Part shown: piece by piece, positions 8,128-16,116 of the stretch
How positions within the stretch are numbered: the first letter of the stretch is position 1
Layout of the letters: each line of letters opens with the position of its first letter
Assembly: GCF_903994045.1 (NCBI RefSeq)
Contig: NZ_CAJEWD010000003.1
Location: forward strand, 372,001-436,000
Source of the DNA: Jeotgalicoccus meleagridis
GTDB lineage: Bacteria > Bacillota > Bacilli > Staphylococcales > Salinicoccaceae
Direction: 5' to 3'
Length of the DNA stretch: 64,000 nt
The notes under the pieces: generated by a model
What the model was told of the DNA's origin: nothing
The model's input: only the letters and a program-made list of their open reading frames with translations
Database searches by the model: none
Position numbers and translations under genes: made by a program

Positions 8128-10032
8128 CTATTGAACAGGTGCTTCTTTATGAGCAACTTTTTCTTTATTCTTATCTTTGGTTTTCATCGGTAACAAGCGC
8201 ATTGCATTAACAATTACTGCTAACACGCTGGCTTGATGAATTAACATACCGGATGCAAGGTGGATGTAGCCGTAGATGACACCGAAGAGTAAGAGAATAA
8301 CTGTAATTAAAGCGATGGCAGTATTTTGTAACATGACATTAAAGGTTGATTTTGACATGTTGTAACCGAGAGTGAGTTTAGAAAGCTTATCACTCATTAG
8401 AACGACGTCTGCAGTTTCCATAGCGATGTCGGTTCCGCCATGACCCATGGCAACACCCACTTCACTCAGTGCTAGGGCAGGGGCATCATTGATTCCGTCA
8501 CCAACCATCATGACTTTACGATTATTTGTTTGCTCATTTTCAATATAAGCCATCTTTTCAGCAGGTAAGAGTTCTGCATGGAATTCATCCAGACCAAGAA
8601 TATTTGACACTTTCTCAGCTGCATAATAGTTGTCTCCTGTAAGCATCACTAATTTTTTAGCACCGTTAGCTCTAAGGTTTTTAACAGCAGCATGAGCATC
8701 ACTTTTAATTTTATCCATGATGGAGATTAGACCAATGATGTCCTTATTCTTAGCGATAAACATCGCGGTTTGCCCTTCTTTTTGTTCTTTAATGTAATAG
8801 TTTAAAATGTCGTCAGAAATGGTGATATTCTCTTCATCGATTAATTTCTTATTTCCAATGAAGTATTTGTCATCACCGACTGTACCTGCCACACCACGGG
8901 CTTTAATTGCCTCAGCATCCGTAACTTCGACATACTGTTCTGTTAGTTTTCTATCATCTGCTTCTTTGATAATTGTTCGACCAAGATGGTGTTCACTGAC
9001 TTGTTCAAGAGATGCAGATAGAGCTAAAATTTCATCTTCAGTCATATCATTATAGATTTTGATATTAGTCACACTCGGTCGTCCTTGTGTTAGAGTACCT
9101 GTTTTGTCAAAAATGACCGTATCGATTTTAGCGAAGCGATCTACGATATCTCCACCTTTGATTAGGACTCCGTTTTTCGCACTATTACCGATACCCGCAA
9201 CATAAGCGACAGGGGCTCCAATAATTAAGGCACCTGGACAAGCAATTACTAGGAAGGTAATGGCAAGATGAACATCTCTTGTTAATAGGCCAACGAGTAA
9301 ACTAAGAACAACGATTGCAGGTGTATAATACTGGGCGAAGCGATTGAGGAATTTCTCTGTACTACTTTTTTGTTCAGATGCTTCTTCGACAAGTTCAATG
9401 ATTTTAGAAAATGTCGTATCTTCACCGACTTTTGTTGCCTTGAGTTCAATATAGCCAGTATCAATGATACTACCACTATAGACTTCATCTTCTAAAGTTT
9501 TATTTTGCAGCACCGATTCACCTGAAATGGCAGACTCATTAATCTGTGCTTTTCCTTTGATGATGGTACCGTCAACAGGAATTTTACCACCCGGGTGGAC
9601 TAGTACTGTTTCACCGACTTCTACATCATCGATATCGACTTCTACAATTTCACCGCCACGCATAACCTTTGCAACGTTTGGTGCCATATCGAGTAGGGAC
9701 TGGATAGAATTTCTTGTTTTTGCCAATGTACGTTTTTCAAGGTAGGCTCCAAATAAGAAAAGAAAAGTAACGATTGCACCTTCTGTATACTCTTGTATAA
9801 ATAGTGCGCCAATCACTGCGATAGTAATCAGCAGTTCAATACTGAAACTTTTAACGGTAAGTGCACTCCAGGCACGTTGTATAATCGGTCCAATACCTAT
9901 CAGTGTGGCCATAATAAAGGTCAGGTCACGGATAGATGAATAGCCAAAATACATGAAGATTAGGCCAATGACAATCAACGCACCAGAGGTAAACATCAAT
10001 TTGTTCAAATGTTTGTTAAACCATAGCGCCAT
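8128..10032 (-). CDS. P1B-type metal-transporting ATPase with atypical motifs
   Basis: A 634-residue P-type ATPase with all catalytic parts: SGES (170-173, actuator), DKTGT (309-313, phosphorylated Asp) and GDGINDAP. It has about eight membrane helices and no N-terminal metal-binding domain; that role may be met by the separate CopZ-like protein. The transmembrane metal motif is CPG (265-267) instead of CPC/SPC, the usual SEHPL reads SEHHL, and the last helices carry HQASVL before NAMRL where Zn/Cd pumps have an Asp. The transported metal therefore cannot be assigned; Cu, Zn, Cd, Co or Fe are possible. AGGAGG precedes the ATG. The gene starts 17 bp after the copZ-like stop and forms one operon with it. 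Confidence 0.85.
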   Translation of the reverse strand: MALWFNKHLNKLMFTSGALIVIGLIFMYFGYSSIRDLTFIMATLIGIGPIIQRAWSALTVKSFSIELLITIAVIGALFIQEYTEGAIVTFLFLFGAYLEKRTLAKTRNSIQSLLDMAPNVAKVMRGGEIVEVDIDDVEVGETVLVHPGGKIPVDGTIIKGKAQINESAISGESVLQNKTLEDEVYSGSIIDTGYIELKATKVGEDTTFSKIIELVEEASEQKSSTEKFLNRFAQYYTPAIVVLSLLVGLLTRDVHLAITFLVIACPGALIIGAPVAYVAGIGNSAKNGVLIKGGDIVDRFAKIDTVIFDKTGTLTQGRPSVTNIKIYNDMTEDEILALSASLEQVSEHHLGRTIIKEADDRKLTEQYVEVTDAEAIKARGVAGTVGDDKYFIGNKKLIDEENITISDDILNYYIKEQKEGQTAMFIAKNKDIIGLISIMDKIKSDAHAAVKNLRANGAKKLVMLTGDNYYAAEKVSNILGLDEFHAELLPAEKMAYIENEQTNNRKVMMVGDGINDAPALALSEVGVAMGHGGTDIAMETADVVLMSDKLSKLTLGYNMSKSTFNVMLQNTAIALITVILLLFGVIYGYIHLASGMLIHQASVLAVIVNAMRLLPMKTKDKNKEKVAHKEAPVQ

Positions 10033-10049
10033 ATTAATTCCTCCTGAAT

Positions 10050-10268
10050 TTATGAACTTGTTTTTACAGATTTAACAGGGTAACCTAATTGCTCGATTGT
10101 ACTCTTAATATCTTCACCAGTGACTCTGTCGTCGTGTTCTACTGTGACTTTGTTTAAGTTAAATTTCACGTCTACTTTACTTACACCATCTTTTTTACTA
10201 ATGCCTGTCTCAATTTTCTTAATGCAGCTTGGGCAAGTTAAATCCTCTGTTCTTAAGTTCGTTTTCAT
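10050..10268 (-). CDS. CopZ-like heavy-metal-associated domain protein
   Basis: A 72-residue single HMA domain. The metal loop reads LTCPSC (Cys12 and Cys15), where copper chaperones usually have MTCxxC; the Met is Leu here. The rest follows the beta-alpha-beta-beta-alpha-beta pattern (VSKVDVKFNLNKVTVEHD). It probably hands a soft metal ion to the ATPase encoded 17 bp downstream or senses it. It is the first gene of the operon; AGGAGGAG lies before the ATG. Confidence 0.85.
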   Translation of the reverse strand: MKTNLRTEDLTCPSCIKKIETGISKKDGVSKVDVKFNLNKVTVEHDDRVTGEDIKSTIEQLGYPVKSVKTSS

Positions 10269-10313
10269 AAGTAAATCTCCTCCTGAATGTATTTGATTTC
10301 CTTTACTAACTTC

Positions 10314-10319
10314 ATTGTA
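10314..10319 (-). promoter_or_regulatory. -10 element of the copZ-like/ATPase operon
   Basis: On the minus strand TACAAT stands here with no good -35 hexamer 16-18 bp upstream, as expected of an activator-dependent promoter. The transcript start would be near 10307. Confidence 0.5.
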
Positions 10320-10340
10320 TGGTAAGCTGTCATGCTTTAA

Positions 10341-10356
10341 ATTGACCTAGGTCAAT
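10341..10356. promoter_or_regulatory. FNR/FLP-type operator, perfect 16-bp palindrome
   Basis: ATTGACCTAGGTCAAT is a perfect palindrome that fits the TTGA-N6-TCAA pattern of FNR-family proteins. Its centre (10348.5) is 41.5 bases from the start inferred from the -10 element, the classical class II activator position. The regulator encoded at 7332-7979 is the obvious candidate ligand. Confidence 0.7.
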
Positions 10357-10392
10357 ATTTTCTTGTATTTAAGAGAAATCTTGTCTTTAAAT

Positions 10393-10433
10393 AAAAAAAT
10401 GGCCTTAGAAGCTTAGTGAAAGCTTCTAAAACC
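10393..10433. terminator. Terminator after topB
   Basis: TTAGAAGCTT (10405-10414) pairs with AAGCTTCTAA (10420-10429). On the minus strand it is followed by a run of T (10393-10399), directly downstream of topB. Confidence 0.8.
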
Positions 10434-10440
10434 ATTAATC

Positions 10441-12585
10441 TTAATCGAATTTGAGTCCTTTTAATTGTTCAGCTAGAGCATTGTTAATAGGCTCTTCTTT
10501 TTGATTTGTATATTGATTGATCGTTCTTTTATCTACTTTACCTTTATTAGCTTTACTACGACGCGCTTGGAAGGTTGATAGCTTTTCTCTATGTCCACAA
10601 GTACAAGTGAAAATCTGACCATCACCTGATCCGCTCAAGGTCATTTTTTTCTTACAGTTCGGACAACGTGCATTAGTAATTTTCGCCACATTTCGTTTAT
10701 AACCACATTCTCGGTCCTGACAGACAAGCATTTTACCCTTTTTCCCTTTCACTTCTAGTAAAGGTTTACCACATTCTGGGCAATCACGACCTGATAAGTT
10801 ATCATGCTTAAAGGTTTTTTCACTAGCTTTAATGTCAGCTACAATTTCCTTGGTATGTTGTTTCATGTGGTCGATAAATTTATCTTTTTTCAGCTGACCT
10901 TTTTCAATTTGCTCAAGCTGTTTTTCCCACTCAGCTGTAGTCACAGGAGATTTAAGAATGTCTGGTGCTAAATCTAAGAGTTGTTTTCCTTTAGACGTCA
11001 GCTTGATGGCCTGTCCATTTTTCTCTAGATAAAAAGTATTAAACAGTTTATCAATAATATCGGCTCTTGTGGCAACAGTACCTAAACCACCTGAAAGAGA
11101 TAAAGTTTTCTTATGTTTAGCATCCATATCAAAGTACTTAGCTGGATTTTCCATCGCCTGAAGGAGAGATGCTTCTGTAAATCTCGCTGGAGGTGTAGTT
11201 TCACCAGTCGTTTGAGCCACCTTATTGATAGGGAGTGTATCGCCCACTTTGATGCTGTGCTCAACATCAGAAGTTGCTTCATTATATAGAATTTTAAACC
11301 CTTGATTAATTACTCGATTAAACTTGCTGACGAGTGTTTCACCATTAATTTCAGCAGCAACTGTCGTTTCTTCATATTCATAAGGAGGTAGAAGGACACT
11401 TAAGAAGCGCTTAACCACAAGTTCATAGATGCGTTTTTCCCTTTCAGAAAAATCGGAGAAGAAGACTGGACTTTCAGTTGGAATAATAGCATGGTGGTCA
11501 CTCACTTTTTGATCGTTAACGAATGAGCCATGTGCCTTTATAGGTGAACGTAAAATCTTAGCACTAGGCTTACTAAACTGACCAATGCCACTCGCTTGAA
11601 CTCTTTCTTTCAAGGTTTCTACAATATCAGATGATAAAAACTTAGAGTCCGTACGCGGGTAAGTTAAGACCTTATGACGCTCATATAAGTTTTGGGTTGT
11701 CTGTAAGGTTTCTTTAGCTGACATACCAAAGATATTATTGGCATCTCTTTGGAGTTCTGTTAAATCATATAGTCCCGGTGCATACTGCTTTTTCTGCTTT
11801 TTCTGAACGTCTTTAACAGTCAGCGTTTTAGCCTTTAATTTTTCTTCGACTTGGTTGATTTTATCTTCATTAAAAATACTTGTTTTACCATTATGATCGC
11901 ACCACTTGAATTTCAAAACATTCGTTTGGACATCGATACCATAGTACGTTTTGGGTTTGAAATTCTTAATGACTTCCTCACGCTCTTGAATAATCGCTAA
12001 GGTCGGTGTTTGTACGCGACCACAGTTGAGTTGGGCATTATGTTTGGTTGTTAATGCTCTTGTCGCATTCAAGCCGACATACCAATCTGCTTCACTTCTA
12101 GCAACAGCAGCATGATAGAGATTAAGATACTTCTGACCTGGTTGTAAGTTTTTAAAACCGTTTTGGATTGCTTTATCAGTGACTGATGAAATCCATAGAC
12201 GTTTGATAGGTTTGTTCACTCTTGCATAATCTAAAATCCAACGTGCAACGAGCTCGCCTTCACGGCCCGCATCCGTCGCAATAATCACTTCATTGACGTC
12301 TTTTCGTTTTAACTGACTTTGCACCGCTTTAAACTGCTTGGTCGTCTTAGGAATATGGGTCAGTTTAAGTGGGCTAGGTAGCATCGGTAAATCGTTTAAA
12401 TCCCATTTTTGATATTTAGTATCGTATTTCTCAGGGTCTCTTAAAGTTACTAAGTGACCGAGCGCCCAAGTAACGATATATTGACTACCTTCTAAGTAGC
12501 CATTGCCTTTCTTATTACAATTCAGCACACGAGCAATATCACGTGCAACTGATGGTTTTTCGGCGAGTACTAGACTTTTTGCCAA
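10441..12585 (-). CDS. topB: DNA topoisomerase III
   Basis: A type IA topoisomerase of about 714 residues that relaxes or decatenates DNA through a single-strand break. The N-terminal TOPRIM domain begins KSLVLAEKPSVARDIA; the active-site tyrosine lies in LTYPRTDSKFL. The C-terminus has two four-cysteine zinc ribbons (CPECGKPLLEV...C.DRECGY and CPNCKKKM...CTCGH) and a basic tail. The best start is the TTG at 12585, eight bases after AAAGGA; an in-frame ATG at 12594 overlaps that ribosome site. Length and motifs match Firmicutes TopB. It is preceded by a methyltransferase gene in the same direction and followed by a terminator. Confidence 0.95.
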   Translation of the reverse strand: MAKSLVLAEKPSVARDIARVLNCNKKGNGYLEGSQYIVTWALGHLVTLRDPEKYDTKYQKWDLNDLPMLPSPLKLTHIPKTTKQFKAVQSQLKRKDVNEVIIATDAGREGELVARWILDYARVNKPIKRLWISSVTDKAIQNGFKNLQPGQKYLNLYHAAVARSEADWYVGLNATRALTTKHNAQLNCGRVQTPTLAIIQEREEVIKNFKPKTYYGIDVQTNVLKFKWCDHNGKTSIFNEDKINQVEEKLKAKTLTVKDVQKKQKKQYAPGLYDLTELQRDANNIFGMSAKETLQTTQNLYERHKVLTYPRTDSKFLSSDIVETLKERVQASGIGQFSKPSAKILRSPIKAHGSFVNDQKVSDHHAIIPTESPVFFSDFSEREKRIYELVVKRFLSVLLPPYEYEETTVAAEINGETLVSKFNRVINQGFKILYNEATSDVEHSIKVGDTLPINKVAQTTGETTPPARFTEASLLQAMENPAKYFDMDAKHKKTLSLSGGLGTVATRADIIDKLFNTFYLEKNGQAIKLTSKGKQLLDLAPDILKSPVTTAEWEKQLEQIEKGQLKKDKFIDHMKQHTKEIVADIKASEKTFKHDNLSGRDCPECGKPLLEVKGKKGKMLVCQDRECGYKRNVAKITNARCPNCKKKMTLSGSGDGQIFTCTCGHREKLSTFQARRSKANKGKVDKRTINQYTNQKEEPINNALAEQLKGLKFD

Positions 12586-12609
12586 AATATTCATCCTTTC
12601 GTGCGTACT

Positions 12610-13347
12610 TTATCTATTTTTAGTGACTGAAATCATGAGAAACATCGGTCGACGGACCTCGTCTTTCATTTCAATCTTATCTTTTGTTAGTGCGTTCGGT
12701 GGTAATGTTTCTTTAACTGAATTCACAGTAAAACCAGCTTGGATCAAGCAATTAATATAAGTTGAAAGTGTACGGTGATACTTCGTGACCTTGTGACCTA
12801 AAAACTGTGCCTCTCTTACACTCTCTATATTGTAATCATCTACTGGCCAATATAAAGGCTCGCCCTTATTATCATAAATCCAATCTTGTTCAGGACGTGA
12901 GGTGAAAATAGGGTGTTCAACAGAAAATACAAATGATCCGCCAAAATTTAAGTAAGCATAAATTTTTTGACATAGACGGTCAAACGATTCAATGTAGTGG
13001 AATGTTAAAGAACTAATGACCACATCAAATTGTTGCTCGATAAAATCAATATCTTCAACCGCTAGTTGCAAGTAAGTGATCTTAGAGTCATCAGTCATGC
13101 TTTTTGCTTTTTCTATCATTTTCTCTGATAGGTCTACACCGATGACTGAACTCGCCCCTTGTGCTCTCGCATAACGGCAATGCCAGCCGAAGCCACAACC
13201 TACATCAAGTATATTTTTATCATTTAAGTCCGGTAGGAGCGCTTTAAACATCTCCCATTCACCAGCACCTTCTAAGCCATTGACTGAACGTGACATCTGA
13301 CTGTAGGCAGTAAAGAAGTCAGGATTATCGTATTTATTTTCTTTCAT
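12610..13347 (-). CDS. SAM-dependent methyltransferase
   Basis: A 245-residue class I methyltransferase. The SAM-binding motif I is ILDVGCGFGWHCRYA (about 50-65), with the acidic end of strand 2 in GVDLSEKMIEKA. The fold is Methyltransf_11/25; the substrate is unknown and may be a small molecule. The gene ends 24 bp before topB and may be co-transcribed with it. The ATG follows a GGCGGTGC ribosome site. Confidence 0.8.
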   Translation of the reverse strand: MKENKYDNPDFFTAYSQMSRSVNGLEGAGEWEMFKALLPDLNDKNILDVGCGFGWHCRYARAQGASSVIGVDLSEKMIEKAKSMTDDSKITYLQLAVEDIDFIEQQFDVVISSLTFHYIESFDRLCQKIYAYLNFGGSFVFSVEHPIFTSRPEQDWIYDNKGEPLYWPVDDYNIESVREAQFLGHKVTKYHRTLSTYINCLIQAGFTVNSVKETLPPNALTKDKIEMKDEVRRPMFLMISVTKNR

Positions 13348-13393
13348 TGAAGCACCGCCTAACTATGATTGTTTATTATACTAATTTAACATG

Positions 13394-13427
13394 AAAAAAG
13401 CATACTGAGGATAAACCCCAGCATGCT
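13394..13427 (-). terminator. Terminator after secreted repeat protein A
   Basis: On the minus strand AGCATGCTG pairs with CAGTATGCT and is followed by six T (13394-13399). Confidence 0.8.
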
Positions 13428-13443
13428 AGAGACTATATTATAC

Positions 13444-14178
13444 TTATTTACTTACATCGTATGACCAATTCCAGTGTGTTCCATCATAATCAAAGTGGAA
13501 GTCGAAACTACCATATTTGAAATTATAATCATAAGGAACATTATGAAGCGGTGCTTCATTTAATACTTCTGGAGAGTGTAATGCTAACTTGGCAAGATAT
13601 GCTTCATCTACTGGTTCTGTTAAAACCTTGTCCTCATATGACCATAACCACTCATTACCGTCATAGCTAAAGTTGAACTCACGATTGTCATAAGTGAAAT
13701 TATAGTTATAAGGAACATCGTGAAGTGGTGCGTTATTCAGTGTTTCTGGTGAATTTAAGGCTAAATCAGCCAGTTTTTCTTCAGTCCATGGTGCTGTGAT
13801 TTCTGTTTCATCATCATTGTCATTAACTGGTTCGTTTGCTGGATCATCGTATCCGTCTGGGATACCTTTGTTTTGTTCACTTGCAAACACTTCCGCTACT
13901 GCTTCGTTAAATTCTACTTGGGACAATTCACCTGAGTCTTTCTGACGTACTAAATCAGAAACTTTATCTTGAGATTCCTGTGGCATCCAAGATACGTCAA
14001 AGCCTACGTTTGCCCATCCGTCACCATCTGGGTCAGTACTTGAAGGTAAGTATTCGCCCCAGACAGTCTTTGCTCCATTCGGTTCTTTTGCCTCGTCCGC
14101 TTGTGCAGTTGCACTGAGTCCGCTGAATGCGACTAGGCCAGCTATTAAAGCTGAACTAAAAAGTGTGACTTTCTTCAT
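13444..14178 (-). CDS. Secreted repeat protein A (unknown family)
   Basis: A 244-residue exported protein I cannot name. It has a Sec signal peptide (Lys-Lys, hydrophobic core, cut after about AQA at 27). The N-terminal module (about 36-100) contains DPDGDGWAN (49-57), a DxDxDG loop like those that bind calcium, then a SHOCT-like helix pair (QKDSGELSQVEFNEAVAEVF). An acidic linker follows (105-128), then two repeats of about 50 residues (131-181 and 189-240), each with LALxSPExLNxAPLHxVPYxYNF and ending DGxxWxWSY. A second protein at 28441 has the same plan. There is no LPXTG or GW anchor, so it is probably released or loosely wall-bound. The ATG at 14178 follows AAGGTG; an in-frame GTG at 14187 is inside that site. 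Confidence 0.7.
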   Translation of the reverse strand: MKKVTLFSSALIAGLVAFSGLSATAQADEAKEPNGAKTVWGEYLPSSTDPDGDGWANVGFDVSWMPQESQDKVSDLVRQKDSGELSQVEFNEAVAEVFASEQNKGIPDGYDDPANEPVNDNDDETEITAPWTEEKLADLALNSPETLNNAPLHDVPYNYNFTYDNREFNFSYDGNEWLWSYEDKVLTEPVDEAYLAKLALHSPEVLNEAPLHNVPYDYNFKYGSFDFHFDYDGTHWNWSYDVSK

Positions 14179-14258
14179 AGAATTCACCTTCCTAATAGGA
14201 GTCTTTCTTACTATTAAATTATCATAAGTAATGAAATATCACAAATATGTGACAAGAT

Positions 14259-15212
14259 TTAAGTCAATTTATAGGCCATATTTAAACTATTTTCAAACAT
14301 GGTCATAGATGCGTGACCGTGCGTAATGACAATAGGTGATGGTAATCCGAGAATAAAACCTCCACCGATTTCTTCATTTGTATATCGTTTAAGAGACTTA
14401 GCCATGATTTTTTCTATAGTCTCTTTAGATTTAGCGTCTATTTCTTCTACTTTGATGTCTTGTGAGATTTTATTAATGACAGCCTTAGCAGTCCCTTCCA
14501 CTGCTTTTAGCATAATGTTACCGTCAAAACCATTCGCTAAAATAATGTCGTGATTACCATTAATTGCTTGGTTAGGTTCTACATTTCCGATGAAATTTAT
14601 CGATGTTTCTGATTCTAGCAGAGTATGTGCTGTTTTAGTGAAGTCATTCCCTTTAGTTTTTTCAGAACCGATATTTAACAGTCCAATTCTCGCTTGTTCG
14701 ATTTGTAAAAAGTTTTGAGCTAAATCTTGGCCAAGTTTTGCATATTCTACTAAATGTTCCGGCTTACTCGCAATGTTAGCACCTGAGTCGATGAGTAAGT
14801 AGCAAGGTGATTCTATTGAAGTTGTTGGCATAACCGTAACTGAGGCCGGTCTTGAAATGCCTGGTGATTTGCCGAGTATTTTTAAGCTACTTGCATAGAT
14901 TGCTCCGCTATGACCAGCAGAGACAAAAGCATGCGCCTCATGACCAGCAACAGATTGTATCGCTTGGACTAAAGCAGAGCTAGGTTTAGACCGAACAACT
15001 TTTAAAGGCGCATCATGGTCAGTGACTTCATTTTCTGTATGGATCACACTGATTCTATCTTGAGATTGAGGTAAATGTTTCATGATTTCATCTTGATGAC
15101 CAAAAAGTAGACAGTGCACATCATCTTGGCGATTCAAAAAATTTAGAACAGCTGGAATGGTAATCTCTGGACCGTAATCGCCACCCATAGTGTCAACGGC
15201 GATTTTAATCAT
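14259..15212 (-). CDS. plsX: PlsX-like phosphate acyltransferase (divergent paralogue)
   Basis: PlsX converts acyl-ACP and phosphate to acyl-phosphate, the donor for PlsY. The 317-residue protein opens IKIAVDTMGGDYGP and keeps RPA..V.PT, GLLNIGSEKTKGN, INFIGNVE, GFDGNIMLK and PIVITHG in order. Several normally constant positions differ: SAGNTGA reads SAGHSGA, and the C-terminal GGAxLLGVxGxVIxxHG reads GGGFILGLPSPIVITHG. It is not in the usual fapR-plsX-fabD-fabG cluster. The start is the ATG at 15212 with AAGGAG seven bases upstream; it overlaps the end of the DegV gene by 8 bp, which suggests translational coupling. Probably an accessory PlsX. Confidence 0.85.
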   Translation of the reverse strand: MIKIAVDTMGGDYGPEITIPAVLNFLNRQDDVHCLLFGHQDEIMKHLPQSQDRISVIHTENEVTDHDAPLKVVRSKPSSALVQAIQSVAGHEAHAFVSAGHSGAIYASSLKILGKSPGISRPASVTVMPTTSIESPCYLLIDSGANIASKPEHLVEYAKLGQDLAQNFLQIEQARIGLLNIGSEKTKGNDFTKTAHTLLESETSINFIGNVEPNQAINGNHDIILANGFDGNIMLKAVEGTAKAVINKISQDIKVEEIDAKSKETIEKIMAKSLKRYTNEEIGGGFILGLPSPIVITHGHASMTMFENSLNMAYKLT

Positions 15213-16089
15213 GTGGAAACTCCTTGTAGGTTGGCATGAAACCAACTGATAAAGCCCCTTTACCTAGGTGAGAACAGAAAGCTGTTCCAATGATAGACAA
15301 ATCGACTGTTTGATCTAAGGCATCCTGTAAATTTTCTGCTAGTTCTTTTGCTTTTTCTTCAGATAAGGTGTGACCAATACTAATTAGTAGATTTTGGTTT
15401 GGATGTTGTGAGCTAAATTCTTTTCCTATATCTGTCATGGTTTTTATCATTTGTTTATTTGTTCTTAAAAGATGTCTAACTTCAGGTGTAGTCCCGGGTA
15501 CATATTCTAAGACTGAGCGTGTTTTTAGAGCTTGATTTTCATATTGAGTGAGTGCTTCGCCTCGGCCACCTTTAATTAAATTATCGTTCGTTTCTAAACA
15601 GATGAAAAAGCGGCTATCTGACATTAAGGTTTGTGCATTTTTAATAATGGATTCAGCTTTTAAACCTTGATCAATCATCGTTGATATTTGAAGAATAATT
15701 TGTTCCATATTCACAGATAGACCCACAGCATCTAGATTATAAATATTGAGTCGATCTCTATATTCTTCACTGACTAACTCAGCAGTATTGAATGTTCCGC
15801 TGACCCCTGAGCTTAAGTAAACACCAAATACTGTGTCATAACCTGCTTTAATAATTTCCTCATAGCGGTCATGATAATCTTGAATGTTTGGCTGAGATGT
15901 TTTTGGCTGGCCAGTATCTTTAGTCATCCAAGTTTTAAAAAAGGTATCAAGATGATTTTCGTCCGTAGATTCTGTAATGACTTCTCCGTCAGGTAAGACT
16001 AGAGTAAAGTCGACTTGGAAAATATTCTCTTTATCTTTTAAAGGATGTTTTAAATATGCTGAACTATCACAGAGTATTGCTGCTTTCAT
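15205..16089 (-). CDS. DegV-family fatty-acid-binding protein (FakB-like)
   Basis: A 294-residue DegV protein. FakB proteins of this family hold a fatty acid while FakA phosphorylates it to acyl-phosphate. Family signatures are present: CDSSAYL near the N-terminus, KTSQPN (63-68), YLSSGVSGTF (91-100), a GGR turn in the middle, and SHLGKGAL near residue 274 (usually HxGPGA). The place between a fabF-like and a plsX-like gene supports an acyl-chain role: FakB-FakA makes acyl-phosphate, PlsX interconverts it with acyl-ACP, and FabF can elongate that. No FakA kinase is encoded in the window. The preceding fabF-like stop is 27 bp upstream. Confidence 0.85.
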   Translation of the reverse strand: MKAAILCDSSAYLKHPLKDKENIFQVDFTLVLPDGEVITESTDENHLDTFFKTWMTKDTGQPKTSQPNIQDYHDRYEEIIKAGYDTVFGVYLSSGVSGTFNTAELVSEEYRDRLNIYNLDAVGLSVNMEQIILQISTMIDQGLKAESIIKNAQTLMSDSRFFICLETNDNLIKGGRGEALTQYENQALKTRSVLEYVPGTTPEVRHLLRTNKQMIKTMTDIGKEFSSQHPNQNLLISIGHTLSEEKAKELAENLQDALDQTVDLSIIGTAFCSHLGKGALSVGFMPTYKEFPHD

Positions 16090-16116
16090 TAAAGAAATCC
16101 TCCCTAATATTATGTG

